Below, piece after piece: positions 9,242 through 17,349 of a stretch of DNA of 64,000 bases. A program made the translations under genes and the position numbers. Source of the DNA: Cytophaga sp. FL35. GTDB taxonomy: Bacteria; Bacteroidota; Bacteroidia; Flavobacteriales; Flavobacteriaceae. Within the stretch, counting starts at the first letter, position 1, and the number at the start of each line of letters is the position of its first letter. Location: positions 1-64,000 of the forward strand of contig NZ_JACSOH010000021.1 of assembly GCF_014349235.1 (NCBI RefSeq), in the 5' to 3' direction. The notes below the pieces were generated by a model. The model worked only from the letters and a program-made list of their open reading frames with translations. It had not been told where the DNA came from and did no database searches.

Positions 9242-10759
9242 ATGAACAAAAAAGTAATTTTAATGATCCTTGACGGATGGGGCAAATCTCCAGACCCAAA
9301 AGTATCTGCCATAGCCAACGCTAACACCCCCTTTGTGGATTCCCTTTATGGAAAATACCCAAATGCTAATCTTTTGACCGATGGTATGAACGTAGGTCTT
9401 CCGGAAGGACAAATGGGAAATAGTGAAGTAGGTCATATGAATTTAGGTGCGGGTAGGATTGTTTACCAAGATTTAGCCAAAATTAATCTCGCCGTAGAAG
9501 AAAATACCTTAAAGGATGAAAAGGTGCTTCAAGAAGCGTTCAACTATGCAAAGAAAAACGATAAGGATGTTCATTTTTTAGGTCTTTTAAGTGATGGTGG
9601 CGTTCATAGCCATATTTCCCACCTAAAAGGACTTATAGACGCCGGTCACGGTTTTGGACTAAAAGACATGTACGTGCATGCTTTTACAGACGGTAGGGAC
9701 GTGGATCCTAAAAGTGGAAAAGGCTTCTTAGAAGATTTGGTATCCTACACAAAAGACAAGAATGCCCAATTGGCTACGGTAATAGGCCGTTATTTTGCCA
9801 TGGACCGTGATAAGCGCTGGGAAAGGGTAAAAAAAGCTTACGATGTAATGGTAAAAAATGTGGGTGAAAAATCCACTCAAATAGGCCCTACATTACAAAA
9901 AAGTTATGATGCCGGCACTACGGATGAGTTTATTGAACCTATAGTAATGACGGATGCTTCTGGTAGTCCTGTGGCTCAAATAAAGGAAGATGATGTGGTT
10001 ATCTTTTTCAACTTTAGAACCGATAGAGGGCGGGAGCTGACACAAGTACTGAGCCAAGAGGATATGCCTGAATTTCAAATGAAGAAGTTGGGCCTTTATT
10101 ATGTTACTTTGACCAATTACGACGATTCTTTCAAAGGGGTCAACGTTGTTTACGATAAAGAAAATATAAAAGATACTTTAGGAGAGGTGCTTGAAAGAGC
10201 TGGCAAGAAGCAAATACGAATTGCCGAAACGGAAAAGTATCCCCACGTTACCTTTTTCTTTAATGGAGGAAGGGAAACTCCCTTTGAAGGTGAGGAAAGA
10301 TTACTTTGCCCTTCGCCCAAAGTAGCCACTTACGATCTTAAGCCGGAAATGAGTGCTTATGAAATCAAAGATTCCATTATCCCTGAACTACAAAAAGGAG
10401 AGGTGGATTTTGTATGCCTAAATTTTGCCAACCCAGACATGGTGGGACATACCGGAGATATGAACGCGGCAATTAAGGCATGTGAGGTAGTTGATGAATG
10501 TGCGAATGCAGTGGTAAGTAGCGGACTGGAAAACGGATATTCTACTATTGTAATTGCAGACCATGGGAACTGTGATACCATGATCAATCCTGATGGCAGC
10601 CCTAATACAGCCCATACCACCAATCCCGTTCCTCTTATATTGGTAGACAATGAAATTAAGGCCATTAAGGATGGTGTTTTAGGCGATATTGCACCCACTA
10701 TTCTGAAAATGATGGGTGTTGCGCAACCTGAACTAATGACTAGGGAAGCTTTGGTATAA
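9242..10759 (+). CDS. gpmI: 2,3-bisphosphoglycerate-independent phosphoglycerate mutase
   Basis: 505 residues, the usual length for this cytosolic Mn-dependent enzyme, which interconverts 3- and 2-phosphoglycerate in glycolysis and gluconeogenesis. The alkaline-phosphatase-fold start ILDGWG (9-14, metal ligand Asp11) and the phosphoserine site GNSEVGHMN (59-67, Ser61) are clear. The second metal cluster (NFANPDMVGHTG, IADHGNCD) is in the C-terminal half. It has its own promoter just upstream. map follows after 29 bases but also has a promoter. Confidence 0.97.
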   Translation: MNKKVILMILDGWGKSPDPKVSAIANANTPFVDSLYGKYPNANLLTDGMNVGLPEGQMGNSEVGHMNLGAGRIVYQDLAKINLAVEENTLKDEKVLQEAFNYAKKNDKDVHFLGLLSDGGVHSHISHLKGLIDAGHGFGLKDMYVHAFTDGRDVDPKSGKGFLEDLVSYTKDKNAQLATVIGRYFAMDRDKRWERVKKAYDVMVKNVGEKSTQIGPTLQKSYDAGTTDEFIEPIVMTDASGSPVAQIKEDDVVIFFNFRTDRGRELTQVLSQEDMPEFQMKKLGLYYVTLTNYDDSFKGVNVVYDKENIKDTLGEVLERAGKKQIRIAETEKYPHVTFFFNGGRETPFEGEERLLCPSPKVATYDLKPEMSAYEIKDSIIPELQKGEVDFVCLNFANPDMVGHTGDMNAAIKACEVVDECANAVVSSGLENGYSTIVIADHGNCDTMINPDGSPNTAHTTNPVPLILVDNEIKAIKDGVLGDIAPTILKMMGVAQPELMTREALV

Positions 10760-10783
10760 AATACTAGCAATTACGTACCTTTG
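10751..10783 (+). promoter_or_regulatory. Promoter of map (TTG-N22-TACCTTTG)
   Basis: TTG at 10751-10753 lies inside the end of gpmI and TACCTTTG is at 10776-10783. The map ATG is only 6 bases after the -7 element, so this transcript would be leaderless or nearly so. Confidence 0.6.
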
Positions 10784-10788
10784 CCGCT

Positions 10789-11607
10789 ATGGTAAAATTA
10801 AAGACTCCAGAAGAAATAGAACTAATGCGCGAAAGCGCATTAGTTGTTTCCAAAACCTTGGGACTAATCGCCTCTGAATTAAAACCAGGCGTTGATGCAC
10901 TCTATTTAGATAAGTTGGCCGAAGATTTTATTCGATCTCAAGGTGCAGAGCCCGGTTTCTTGGGAATGTACGGCTTTCCCAACACCCTAAACATGAGTCC
11001 TAACGCGCAAGTGGTCCATGGCATACCCACCAAGGAACCATTTAAGGATGGGGATATAATTTCTGTAGATTGCGGTGCCCTTAAAAATGGGTATTACGGT
11101 GATCACGCCTATACCTTTCAAGTTGGTGAGGTAGCTCCTGAGACGAAAAAGTTGTTACAGGTGACCAAAGAGTCTCTTTACATAGGTATTAGAGAGTTCA
11201 AAGTAGGTAATCGAGTAGGCGATGTGGCTTTTGCCATTCAAAATTACTGTGAAAACCATGGATATGGCGTAGTACGGGAACTCGTAGGTCATGGATTGGG
11301 AACAAAACTACATGAAGGACCTGAAATGCCCAACTACGGAAAACGTGGTAGGGGCAAAAAATTTGCCGAAGGAATGGTGGTTGCCATTGAACCCATGATA
11401 AATATGGGTACCCGTAGAATTAAGCAATTAAAAGATGGATGGACCATTCTCACCGCAGATGGTCAACCCAGCGCTCATTTTGAACATAATGTTGCAATAG
11501 TAAACGGTAAACCGGAACTACTTTCAACCTATCAATATATTTATGAAGCTTTGGGTATAAAAAGTGAGGAGGAAGATGAATTTCGTCAAAAGAAACTCGT
11601 TCTCTAA
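10789..11607 (+). CDS. map: Type I methionine aminopeptidase
   Basis: 272 residues. Removes the initiator Met from nascent proteins in the cytosol. The five metal ligands of the pita-bread fold are visible: Asp94 and Asp105 (SVDCGALKNGYYGDH), His168 (VGHGLG), Glu201 (AIEPMI) and Glu232 (FEHNVAI); His77 (VVHG) is also conserved. It lacks the N-terminal zinc-finger extension, as expected for a bacterial type Ia enzyme. Confidence 0.97.
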   Translation: MVKLKTPEEIELMRESALVVSKTLGLIASELKPGVDALYLDKLAEDFIRSQGAEPGFLGMYGFPNTLNMSPNAQVVHGIPTKEPFKDGDIISVDCGALKNGYYGDHAYTFQVGEVAPETKKLLQVTKESLYIGIREFKVGNRVGDVAFAIQNYCENHGYGVVRELVGHGLGTKLHEGPEMPNYGKRGRGKKFAEGMVVAIEPMINMGTRRIKQLKDGWTILTADGQPSAHFEHNVAIVNGKPELLSTYQYIYEALGIKSEEEDEFRQKKLVL

Positions 11608-11619
11608 CCCCGAAGCCCG

Positions 11620-11627
11620 TAGCTTTG
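11620..11627 (+). promoter_or_regulatory. Candidate -7 element (TAGCTTTG) before the methyltransferase
   Basis: TAGCTTTG matches TAnnTTTG 19 bases before the GTG start. No clear TTG lies at -33. Confidence 0.45.
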
Positions 11628-11646
11628 GTACTAATTAATTGCCTTT

Positions 11647-12420
11647 GTGTCCAGAATTTTCAAGTTTTTCCTCAATCTCATCCCTAGGCCATGGCTCATT
11701 AGTTTAAGTTATTTGGTTAGGCCAATTTTTGCTTTGTGGATGAAGGGCTCCAAGTATACGGACCCCATAGACGGCAGGAGTTTTAGAAAATTTCTACCCT
11801 ACGGCTATGAGGACCCAAGGGAAAATGTACTTTCCCCCTCCACCCTCTCCTTAGAAAGACACCGGTTATTATGGCTATATCTTAAAGGGGAGTCCAATTT
11901 TTTTAGCGCCCCTTTAAAAGTATTGCATTTTGCTCCAGAACAACCCTTTTATAAACGTTTTAGAAAGCTTAAAAACCTTCAATACATTACCACAGACCTT
12001 AATTCTCCCCTAGCCGATATAAAGGCAGATATCTGCCACCTCCCTTTTGACAATGACAGTTTTGATGTCATTCTTTGCAATCATGTCCTAGAGCATATAC
12101 CTAATGATACAAAGGCCATGAAGGAGCTTTATAGAATACTAAAACCCGGAGGATGGGGTGTTTTTCAAATTCCTCAAGATTTGACCAGAGACAGGACATT
12201 TGAGGACAATTCCATAACGGATAAAAAAGAGCGTACTAAAATTTTTGGCCAATATGACCATGTTCGCGTTTACGGTTCGGACTATTTTAACAAACTAAGG
12301 TCTATAGGTTTTGATGTGGAGGAAGTAGATTACACCTCCATACTAAGCGAAGAAGAACTGGATAAATATAGATTAGCTCCCAATGAAATCATTCCAGTGG
12401 TGAGAAAACTAAATTACTAG
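11647..12420 (+). CDS. Class I SAM-dependent methyltransferase
   Basis: 257 residues from a GTG start; no suitable ATG exists nearby and the sequence is family-like from the first codon (FFLNLIPRPWLI). The Rossmann-fold motifs are degenerate at motif I (VLHFAPEQPF, about 98-107). DICHLPFDNDSFDVILCNHVLEHI (about 128-151) is a clear Methyltransf_11 core, followed by ELYRILKPGGWGVFQIP. The substrate cannot be read from sequence. The gene ends in a 4-base convergent overlap with apbE. Confidence 0.82.
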   Translation: MSRIFKFFLNLIPRPWLISLSYLVRPIFALWMKGSKYTDPIDGRSFRKFLPYGYEDPRENVLSPSTLSLERHRLLWLYLKGESNFFSAPLKVLHFAPEQPFYKRFRKLKNLQYITTDLNSPLADIKADICHLPFDNDSFDVILCNHVLEHIPNDTKAMKELYRILKPGGWGVFQIPQDLTRDRTFEDNSITDKKERTKIFGQYDHVRVYGSDYFNKLRSIGFDVEEVDYTSILSEEELDKYRLAPNEIIPVVRKLNY

Positions 12421-13427
12421 TTCAATACCACCTCCTCAAAACCCGGACTCATGAACTCTTGGGTATTACCCTCCTCATCAACATAAATGATATAAGCCTC
12501 CAAATCCTTTTGAGATGTTAAAAGCTTAAGGGCATCATCTAAATCCATAGCCATAAAAGCAGTTGCATAGGCATCTGCTGTTGCGCAATTTTCCGCCAAA
12601 ATGGTTACCGCTAGAGTATTGCCATTTTTCGTAAATCCAGAAGTAGGGTCGATTGTATGGACATATTTTTTGCCTGTCTCCGCGTCTATTCTAAAGTGCC
12701 TATAATTACCAGAAGATGCCAAAGCTCTATCTGTAAGTGTTATGGTTGCCTTTAGTTCCCTACCATCTATAACCTGGGGATCATCTATACCTACAACCCA
12801 TTCTTTTTGCTTTTGAATATTTGTTCCTTTTGCGACCAATTCCCCACCAACTTCCAGTAAATAGTCTTGAATCCCTTTTTCATCCATCAAGGCCGCAAGA
12901 CGGTCTACAGCATAACCTTTGGCAATAGCATTGAACTCCAAGTACATATTGGGAACCTGCTTTTCAATAACATTTTTCCCATTGAGTTTCACCTTATCAA
13001 ATCCTACTCGTTTCATCAACGAATCTACAGAGGCGCTATCCATTTGTATTCCTTTTTCAGAACCAAACCCCCATGCATTTACCAAAAGGCCCACAGTGGG
13101 GTCAAAATAACCGTTGGTAGCTTCATGAATAGTTTTTGATAAATGAAAAACTTCTTGAAACATCATGTCAACTACCAATCCCTCTTCCCCATCATTAATC
13201 TTAGATATATCGGAATCCGGAATATAGGTCGATAGCGATTGATTCATGGCAGCAAAAGTAGAATCGATTTCCTTTTGTAAATCAATACGTTTTTGAACCG
13301 AAAAATAAATTAAATTGTACGTAGTGCCCAAGGCTGACCCGTGACTTTCATTCCTTATAATTTCGGGCTCGCTATTTCCACAAGCCAAAAAAAGCAACCC
13401 AAATAATACTGCTAAAATCCTTTTCAT
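12417..13427 (-). CDS. apbE: FAD:protein FMN transferase (lipoprotein)
   Basis: 336 residues. Transfers FMN from FAD to Thr in target proteins; here the likely targets are NqrB and NqrC, encoded upstream on the same strand. The lipoprotein signal ends FLACGN (Cys16), placing it at the periplasmic face. Family motifs: AIAKGYAVDR, LEVGGELVAKG, ASSGNYRHF, HTIDPTSGF and NCATADAYATAF. Its ATG directly follows the stop of the preceding small gene, so the two are translationally linked. It lies 3' of the nqr terminator hairpin and may need its own promoter or read-through. Confidence 0.95.
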   Translation of the reverse strand: MKRILAVLFGLLFLACGNSEPEIIRNESHGSALGTTYNLIYFSVQKRIDLQKEIDSTFAAMNQSLSTYIPDSDISKINDGEEGLVVDMMFQEVFHLSKTIHEATNGYFDPTVGLLVNAWGFGSEKGIQMDSASVDSLMKRVGFDKVKLNGKNVIEKQVPNMYLEFNAIAKGYAVDRLAALMDEKGIQDYLLEVGGELVAKGTNIQKQKEWVVGIDDPQVIDGRELKATITLTDRALASSGNYRHFRIDAETGKKYVHTIDPTSGFTKNGNTLAVTILAENCATADAYATAFMAMDLDDALKLLTSQKDLEAYIIYVDEEGNTQEFMSPGFEEVVLN

Positions 13428-13787
13428 TTAAATTTCTATCAACCCTCTGTAATCAACTATATAATCCTCGTTCAAGTAAACTGGCAAATTTCTATCCTTA
13501 GCATTGGACAACCCAACACCGGCAAAGTAAGTTTTGGCCTCGTGTTTATCTGCATGCTCTTTCATTTTAGCCATTAAAGTCTTGTCATAGTCAGAAGGGT
13601 TATTTGGATATGCAATAGGCCTTACCACTATAAAATGAAGTATTTTATCCTTTAAACAAACGAATTGTGGATTTCTTTTAGGCTTACTGTTCACACCCAT
13701 AAACTCAAAACCGTTCGCTTCTAATTCCCTGCCAACTATATTCATTGCCAGATTGTGCAATTCCTGTTCCGTTAGTTCCTTTCCCAT
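13428..13787 (-). CDS. Nqr-associated conserved small protein
   Basis: 119 residues, no signal peptide or membrane segment, mixed alpha/beta with a high Lys content. It sits between nqrF and apbE and directly abuts apbE. Similar proteins occupy this position in other Flavobacteriia and are sometimes labelled NqrF, but this one has no iron-sulfur, FAD or NADH motif, so that label would be wrong. The text HFIVVRPIAYPNNPSDYD looks conserved in character. A role in assembly or flavinylation of Nqr is inference from location only. Confidence 0.75.
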   Translation of the reverse strand: MGKELTEQELHNLAMNIVGRELEANGFEFMGVNSKPKRNPQFVCLKDKILHFIVVRPIAYPNNPSDYDKTLMAKMKEHADKHEAKTYFAGVGLSNAKDRNLPVYLNEDYIVDYRGLIEI

Positions 13788-13802
13788 AACCTATCTAGCC
13801 AA

Positions 13803-13831
13803 AAAAACCGATGCAAAGTACACCGGTTTTT
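13803..13831 (-). terminator. Terminator after nqrF
   Basis: Stem AAAAACCG (13803-13810) / CGGTTTTT (13824-13831) with a 13-base loop, 34 bases past the nqrF stop. On the minus strand it is followed by a T-run. The loop reads TACTTTG on the minus strand, close to a -7 element for the next gene. Confidence 0.7.
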
Positions 13832-13864
13832 AATATGTTCATTTGAATTAAACCTGAAGTACGA

Positions 13865-15172
13865 TTATCCTCCAAAGTCATCAAAACGAATGTGTTCATC
13901 CGGAATTCCAAAATCCTCACCCATTTTCTGAACGGCTTTGTTCATTAGTGGGGGACCACAGAAGTAAAGCTCAATATCCTCGGGAGCTTCATGTTTGCTC
14001 AAATAGTTGTCGATTACACAATTGTGAATAAAACCAACAAAACCATCGCCTGGGGCATCAAGATCTTCCTTCACCTTCCAGTTGTCTTCTTCCAAAGGCT
14101 CGGAAAGTGCCAAATAAAATTTAAAGTTGGGGAAGTTTCTCTCCAACTCCCTAAAATGCTCTAAATAGAACAATTCCCTCTTAGAACGACCTCCATACCA
14201 ATAAGTCACTTTTCTATTGGTCTGTAATGTCTTGAACAAGTGGTACAAATGCGAACGCATTGGCGCCATACCGGCCCCACCACCTACATACAACATCTCA
14301 GAATCTGACTCATTGATGAAAAATTCTCCGTAAGGTCCTGAAATAACCACATCATCTCCTTTCTTCAACGAGAAAATATAAGAAGAAGCTACACCAGGGT
14401 TAACATCCATCCAACCGTTCTTAGCACGGTCCCATGGTGGGGTAGCAATACGCACATTCAACATGATTTCCCTTCCCTCTGCAGGATAGGAAGCCATAGA
14501 ATACGCTCTTTCTACCAACTCCGGATTCTTCATTACCAAAGGCCATAGGTTGAATTTATCCCACTCAGCCTGAAATTTATCAGGTGTTTCATGTTCCTCC
14601 GGGTGAGCCGTGATATCAATATCAGCATATTTAATTTCACATTTAGGAACCTCAATTTGAATATAACCTCCAGCTTTGTAGTTCATATCCTCAGGAATCT
14701 CAACTACAAATTCCTTAATGAAAGAAGCCACATTATAGTTACGAACTACTTTAGCGTTCCATTTTTTAATACCGAAAACCTCCTCGGGAATTTCGATTTC
14801 CATGTCTTGCTTCACCTTCACCTGACACGCCAACCGCGCACCTGCGTTCAACTCCTTTTTTGAGAAATGCGGCGTTTCTGTTGGTAATGCCTCACCACCG
14901 CCTGAAAGCACATGGCACTCACATTGAATACAGGTACCCCCTCCCCCACAAGCTGAAGGCAAGAAGACTTTCTGGTTACCTAATGTAGAAAGCAATGAAC
15001 TTCCTGAGGCCACCTCAACCTTTTTCTCCCCATTGATAGTTATGGTCACGGGACCAGAAGGAGATAGTTTTTCTTTGGTAAACAACAGAAGTGCTACCAA
15101 AACCATTAATAAGATCAAAAATGCGACAACGGTAATTAATATTGTTCCGCCCGTACTTGCTGCTAATAGCAT
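13865..15172 (-). CDS. nqrF: Na+-translocating NADH:quinone reductase subunit F
   Basis: 435 residues. The NADH-oxidising subunit, anchored by one N-terminal helix (about 10-31). The plant-type 2Fe-2S ferredoxin domain has Cys75, Cys81, Cys84 and Cys116. The FAD-binding domain contains RAYSMASYP, and the NADH domain YVGGGAGMAPMRSH. It ends FDDFGG. Electrons pass from NADH to FAD and then to the 2Fe-2S cluster. It is the last subunit gene of the operon. Confidence 0.97.
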   Translation of the reverse strand: MLLAASTGGTILITVVAFLILLMVLVALLLFTKEKLSPSGPVTITINGEKKVEVASGSSLLSTLGNQKVFLPSACGGGGTCIQCECHVLSGGGEALPTETPHFSKKELNAGARLACQVKVKQDMEIEIPEEVFGIKKWNAKVVRNYNVASFIKEFVVEIPEDMNYKAGGYIQIEVPKCEIKYADIDITAHPEEHETPDKFQAEWDKFNLWPLVMKNPELVERAYSMASYPAEGREIMLNVRIATPPWDRAKNGWMDVNPGVASSYIFSLKKGDDVVISGPYGEFFINESDSEMLYVGGGAGMAPMRSHLYHLFKTLQTNRKVTYWYGGRSKRELFYLEHFRELERNFPNFKFYLALSEPLEEDNWKVKEDLDAPGDGFVGFIHNCVIDNYLSKHEAPEDIELYFCGPPLMNKAVQKMGEDFGIPDEHIRFDDFGG

Positions 15173-15174
15173 AT

Positions 15175-15927
15175 CTATTCGTTTATTGCGTCGTTATATG
15201 AAATTTCCTTTTCGTCTATGTCTTCCTTATCAAGATTATCTTTCTTGATTTCCGAAACTTTGTCATAATCCATTCTTTGCTCATCCTCCACAGGAGCCGC
15301 ATCATCACCGCCAGTCAACATTCCTCCAAAACTTTGGAAGCCAATTCCCATTAAACCGGTAATTATAAAGGTAATACCCAAACCACGTAAAGGTGCAGGC
15401 ACATTGGAATACCTAATTTTTTCACGAATGGCGGCAATGGCCAAAATAGCCAAGAACCAACCAATACCAGAACTTACACCATAATTGAAGGCCAAGCCCA
15501 AACTTTGTATATCCCTAGATTGCATAAACAGGGAACCTCCAAGGATGGCACAGTTTACAGCAATCAAAGGAAGGAATATCCCCAAAGAGTTATATAAGGA
15601 GGGGGAAAATTTCTCTACTACGATCTCTACCAATTGCACCATGGTTGCAATGGTGGCGATAAAAAGGATAAAAGATAGGAAGCTCAGGTTATAATCCGCG
15701 TACTCAGGCCCCAACCAAACCAATGCCCCATCACGAAGCAAATACTGGTCCAACAACCAGTTTAAGGGTACGGTAACCGCCAATACGAATATAACGGCAG
15801 CCCCAAGACCTACAGCTGTAGACACCTTTTTAGAAACCGCAAGGTAAGAACACATTCCCAAGAACACGGCAAATACCATGTTGTCTATGAAAATGGATTT
15901 GAAAAATAATTCAATATGCTCTAACAT
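15175..15927 (-). CDS. nqrE: Na+-translocating NADH:quinone reductase subunit E, with extended C-terminus
   Basis: 250 residues, against about 200 in the classical enzyme. Residues 1-205 form the six-helix membrane core (MLEHIELFFKSIFIDNMVFA, LGMCSYLAVS, NCAILGGSLF); the conserved Cys in each half (GMCSY, NCAIL) correspond to the metal-centre ligands shared with NqrD. The extra ~40 residues are acidic and charged (VEDEQRMDYDKVSEIKKD...). Two bases separate it from nqrF. Confidence 0.96.
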   Translation of the reverse strand: MLEHIELFFKSIFIDNMVFAVFLGMCSYLAVSKKVSTAVGLGAAVIFVLAVTVPLNWLLDQYLLRDGALVWLGPEYADYNLSFLSFILFIATIATMVQLVEIVVEKFSPSLYNSLGIFLPLIAVNCAILGGSLFMQSRDIQSLGLAFNYGVSSGIGWFLAILAIAAIREKIRYSNVPAPLRGLGITFIITGLMGIGFQSFGGMLTGGDDAAPVEDEQRMDYDKVSEIKKDNLDKEDIDEKEISYNDAINE

Positions 15928-15948
15928 AATTTTTCTTTTAAATCTTTA

Positions 15949-16596
15949 TTAATGATCCTCAATCAGTGCTTTGTTTCTAGAACGTTGTACCCAGATGATA
16001 ATACCCACAACTATCAGGGCAGCGGGAGGAATGATCATAAATCCATTGTTCTCGTATCCCGTAGCGTATAATCCTGTTTTGGCGATTGGGTCCCCCAAAA
16101 CTTTGTACCCCAATAAGGTTCCAGAACCTAAAAGTTCCCTAAAGAAACCAACAATGATCAAAATAACACCGTAACCCAAGGCGTTACCGATACCATCCAA
16201 AAACGATCTCCACGGACCATTACCTAAAGCGAAGGCTTCAAAACGTCCCATAATAATACAGTTGGTTATAATAAGGCCAATGAATACCGATAAGGTTTTA
16301 CTCAACTCATAGGCAAATGCCTTTAAAACCTGATCAACCACGATTACCAGGGTGGCTACTACTATCAACTGAACAATAATCCTAATTTTAGAAGGAATGA
16401 TGTTCCTCATAAGAGAAATAACAACGTTACCTACACCTAAAACGAATATCACCGCAACGGACATTACAATAGATGCCTTTAACTCTGCAGTAATTGCCAA
16501 TGCGGAACAGATCCCCAATACCTGTATAGTAATAGGGTTATTGTCCGCTAATGGGTCAGAAATAAGTTTCGCGTCCTTTTTTGTCAATAATGCCAT
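15949..16596 (-). CDS. nqrD: Na+-translocating NADH:quinone reductase subunit D
   Basis: 215 residues, standard length. Integral membrane subunit with six hydrophobic segments, homologous to NqrE. The conserved Cys residues are in LGICSALAIT and ITNCIIMGR, where the NqrD/NqrE iron centre binds. The soluble N-terminus LLTKKDAKLISDPL is typical. Spaced 21 bases from nqrE and 1 base from nqrC. Confidence 0.97.
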   Translation of the reverse strand: MALLTKKDAKLISDPLADNNPITIQVLGICSALAITAELKASIVMSVAVIFVLGVGNVVISLMRNIIPSKIRIIVQLIVVATLVIVVDQVLKAFAYELSKTLSVFIGLIITNCIIMGRFEAFALGNGPWRSFLDGIGNALGYGVILIIVGFFRELLGSGTLLGYKVLGDPIAKTGLYATGYENNGFMIIPPAALIVVGIIIWVQRSRNKALIEDH

Positions 16597-16597
16597 T

Positions 16598-17347
16598 TTA
16601 TTCTGCGCTAATAGTTTGTAAATAATCTTTGTACAGGTCTATACTCTCCTTGATCATGGCTGCAATTCCATTTCCGGTAATGGTAGCACCGGCAATGGCA
16701 TCCACTTCATTATCATCCTTATCCTCGTTCAAGGGATCGTTGTTACCCTTGGCCACATTGATGCCTGCATATCTAGTACCGTCTAGAATAGATTCCCCTG
16801 AAAAGTCATCCATAAAATATCTTTGGTTGATATTGGCACCTAGACCAGGAGTTTCCCCTTTATGATCAAAAAATACCCCTTGAACAACCATTTTTTCATC
16901 TAAAGCAATATAGCCCCAAATAGCATCCCATAGACCTTTACCGTACATGGGGATGATGTAAGACTTCTTTCCGTCTTTTTCACCTATGAAAACAGGTAAT
17001 TCTGGAGTTTCCCCCTTTTTATAATTGGCTAGTTGCTTTTTCATATCAATAAGATAAGCTTCCGGATTCTCGGTAACCTCACCTCCCTTAACAACTATTT
17101 GTTCCTTAATGTACTTTGAAAATTCCGCTTCTACCTTGTCCGTAGGAACAAAGGCAACACTACCTTCATCAGGGTTTTCATTAACCCCCATGGCATAAAG
17201 TATGTTCTGCTGCTTTTCAAAACGTTCGTTTTCTTGGATTCTACTCTTTAAACCTGAGGCCATAAAAGCCAAGAGTGAACCCACTACTATAACCATAACC
17301 GCGGCAAACACTACGGTGTATACGTTCTTATCTGTATTAATTGCCAT
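16598..17347 (-). CDS. nqrC: Na+-translocating NADH:quinone reductase subunit C
   Basis: 249 residues. One N-terminal helix (about 9-30) and a periplasmic FMN-binding domain. The ApbE target motif reads DAIAGATITG, with Thr222 as the expected covalent FMN site; the usual S/T-GAT is AGAT here. GETPGLGANI is the other family motif. Two bases separate it from nqrB. Confidence 0.96.
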   Translation of the reverse strand: MAINTDKNVYTVVFAAVMVIVVGSLLAFMASGLKSRIQENERFEKQQNILYAMGVNENPDEGSVAFVPTDKVEAEFSKYIKEQIVVKGGEVTENPEAYLIDMKKQLANYKKGETPELPVFIGEKDGKKSYIIPMYGKGLWDAIWGYIALDEKMVVQGVFFDHKGETPGLGANINQRYFMDDFSGESILDGTRYAGINVAKGNNDPLNEDKDDNEVDAIAGATITGNGIAAMIKESIDLYKDYLQTISAE

Positions 17348-17349
17348 AA

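Noticed and set aside
10357-10770. 137-codon minus-strand ORF
   Set aside because: Antisense to the end of gpmI; a shadow frame.
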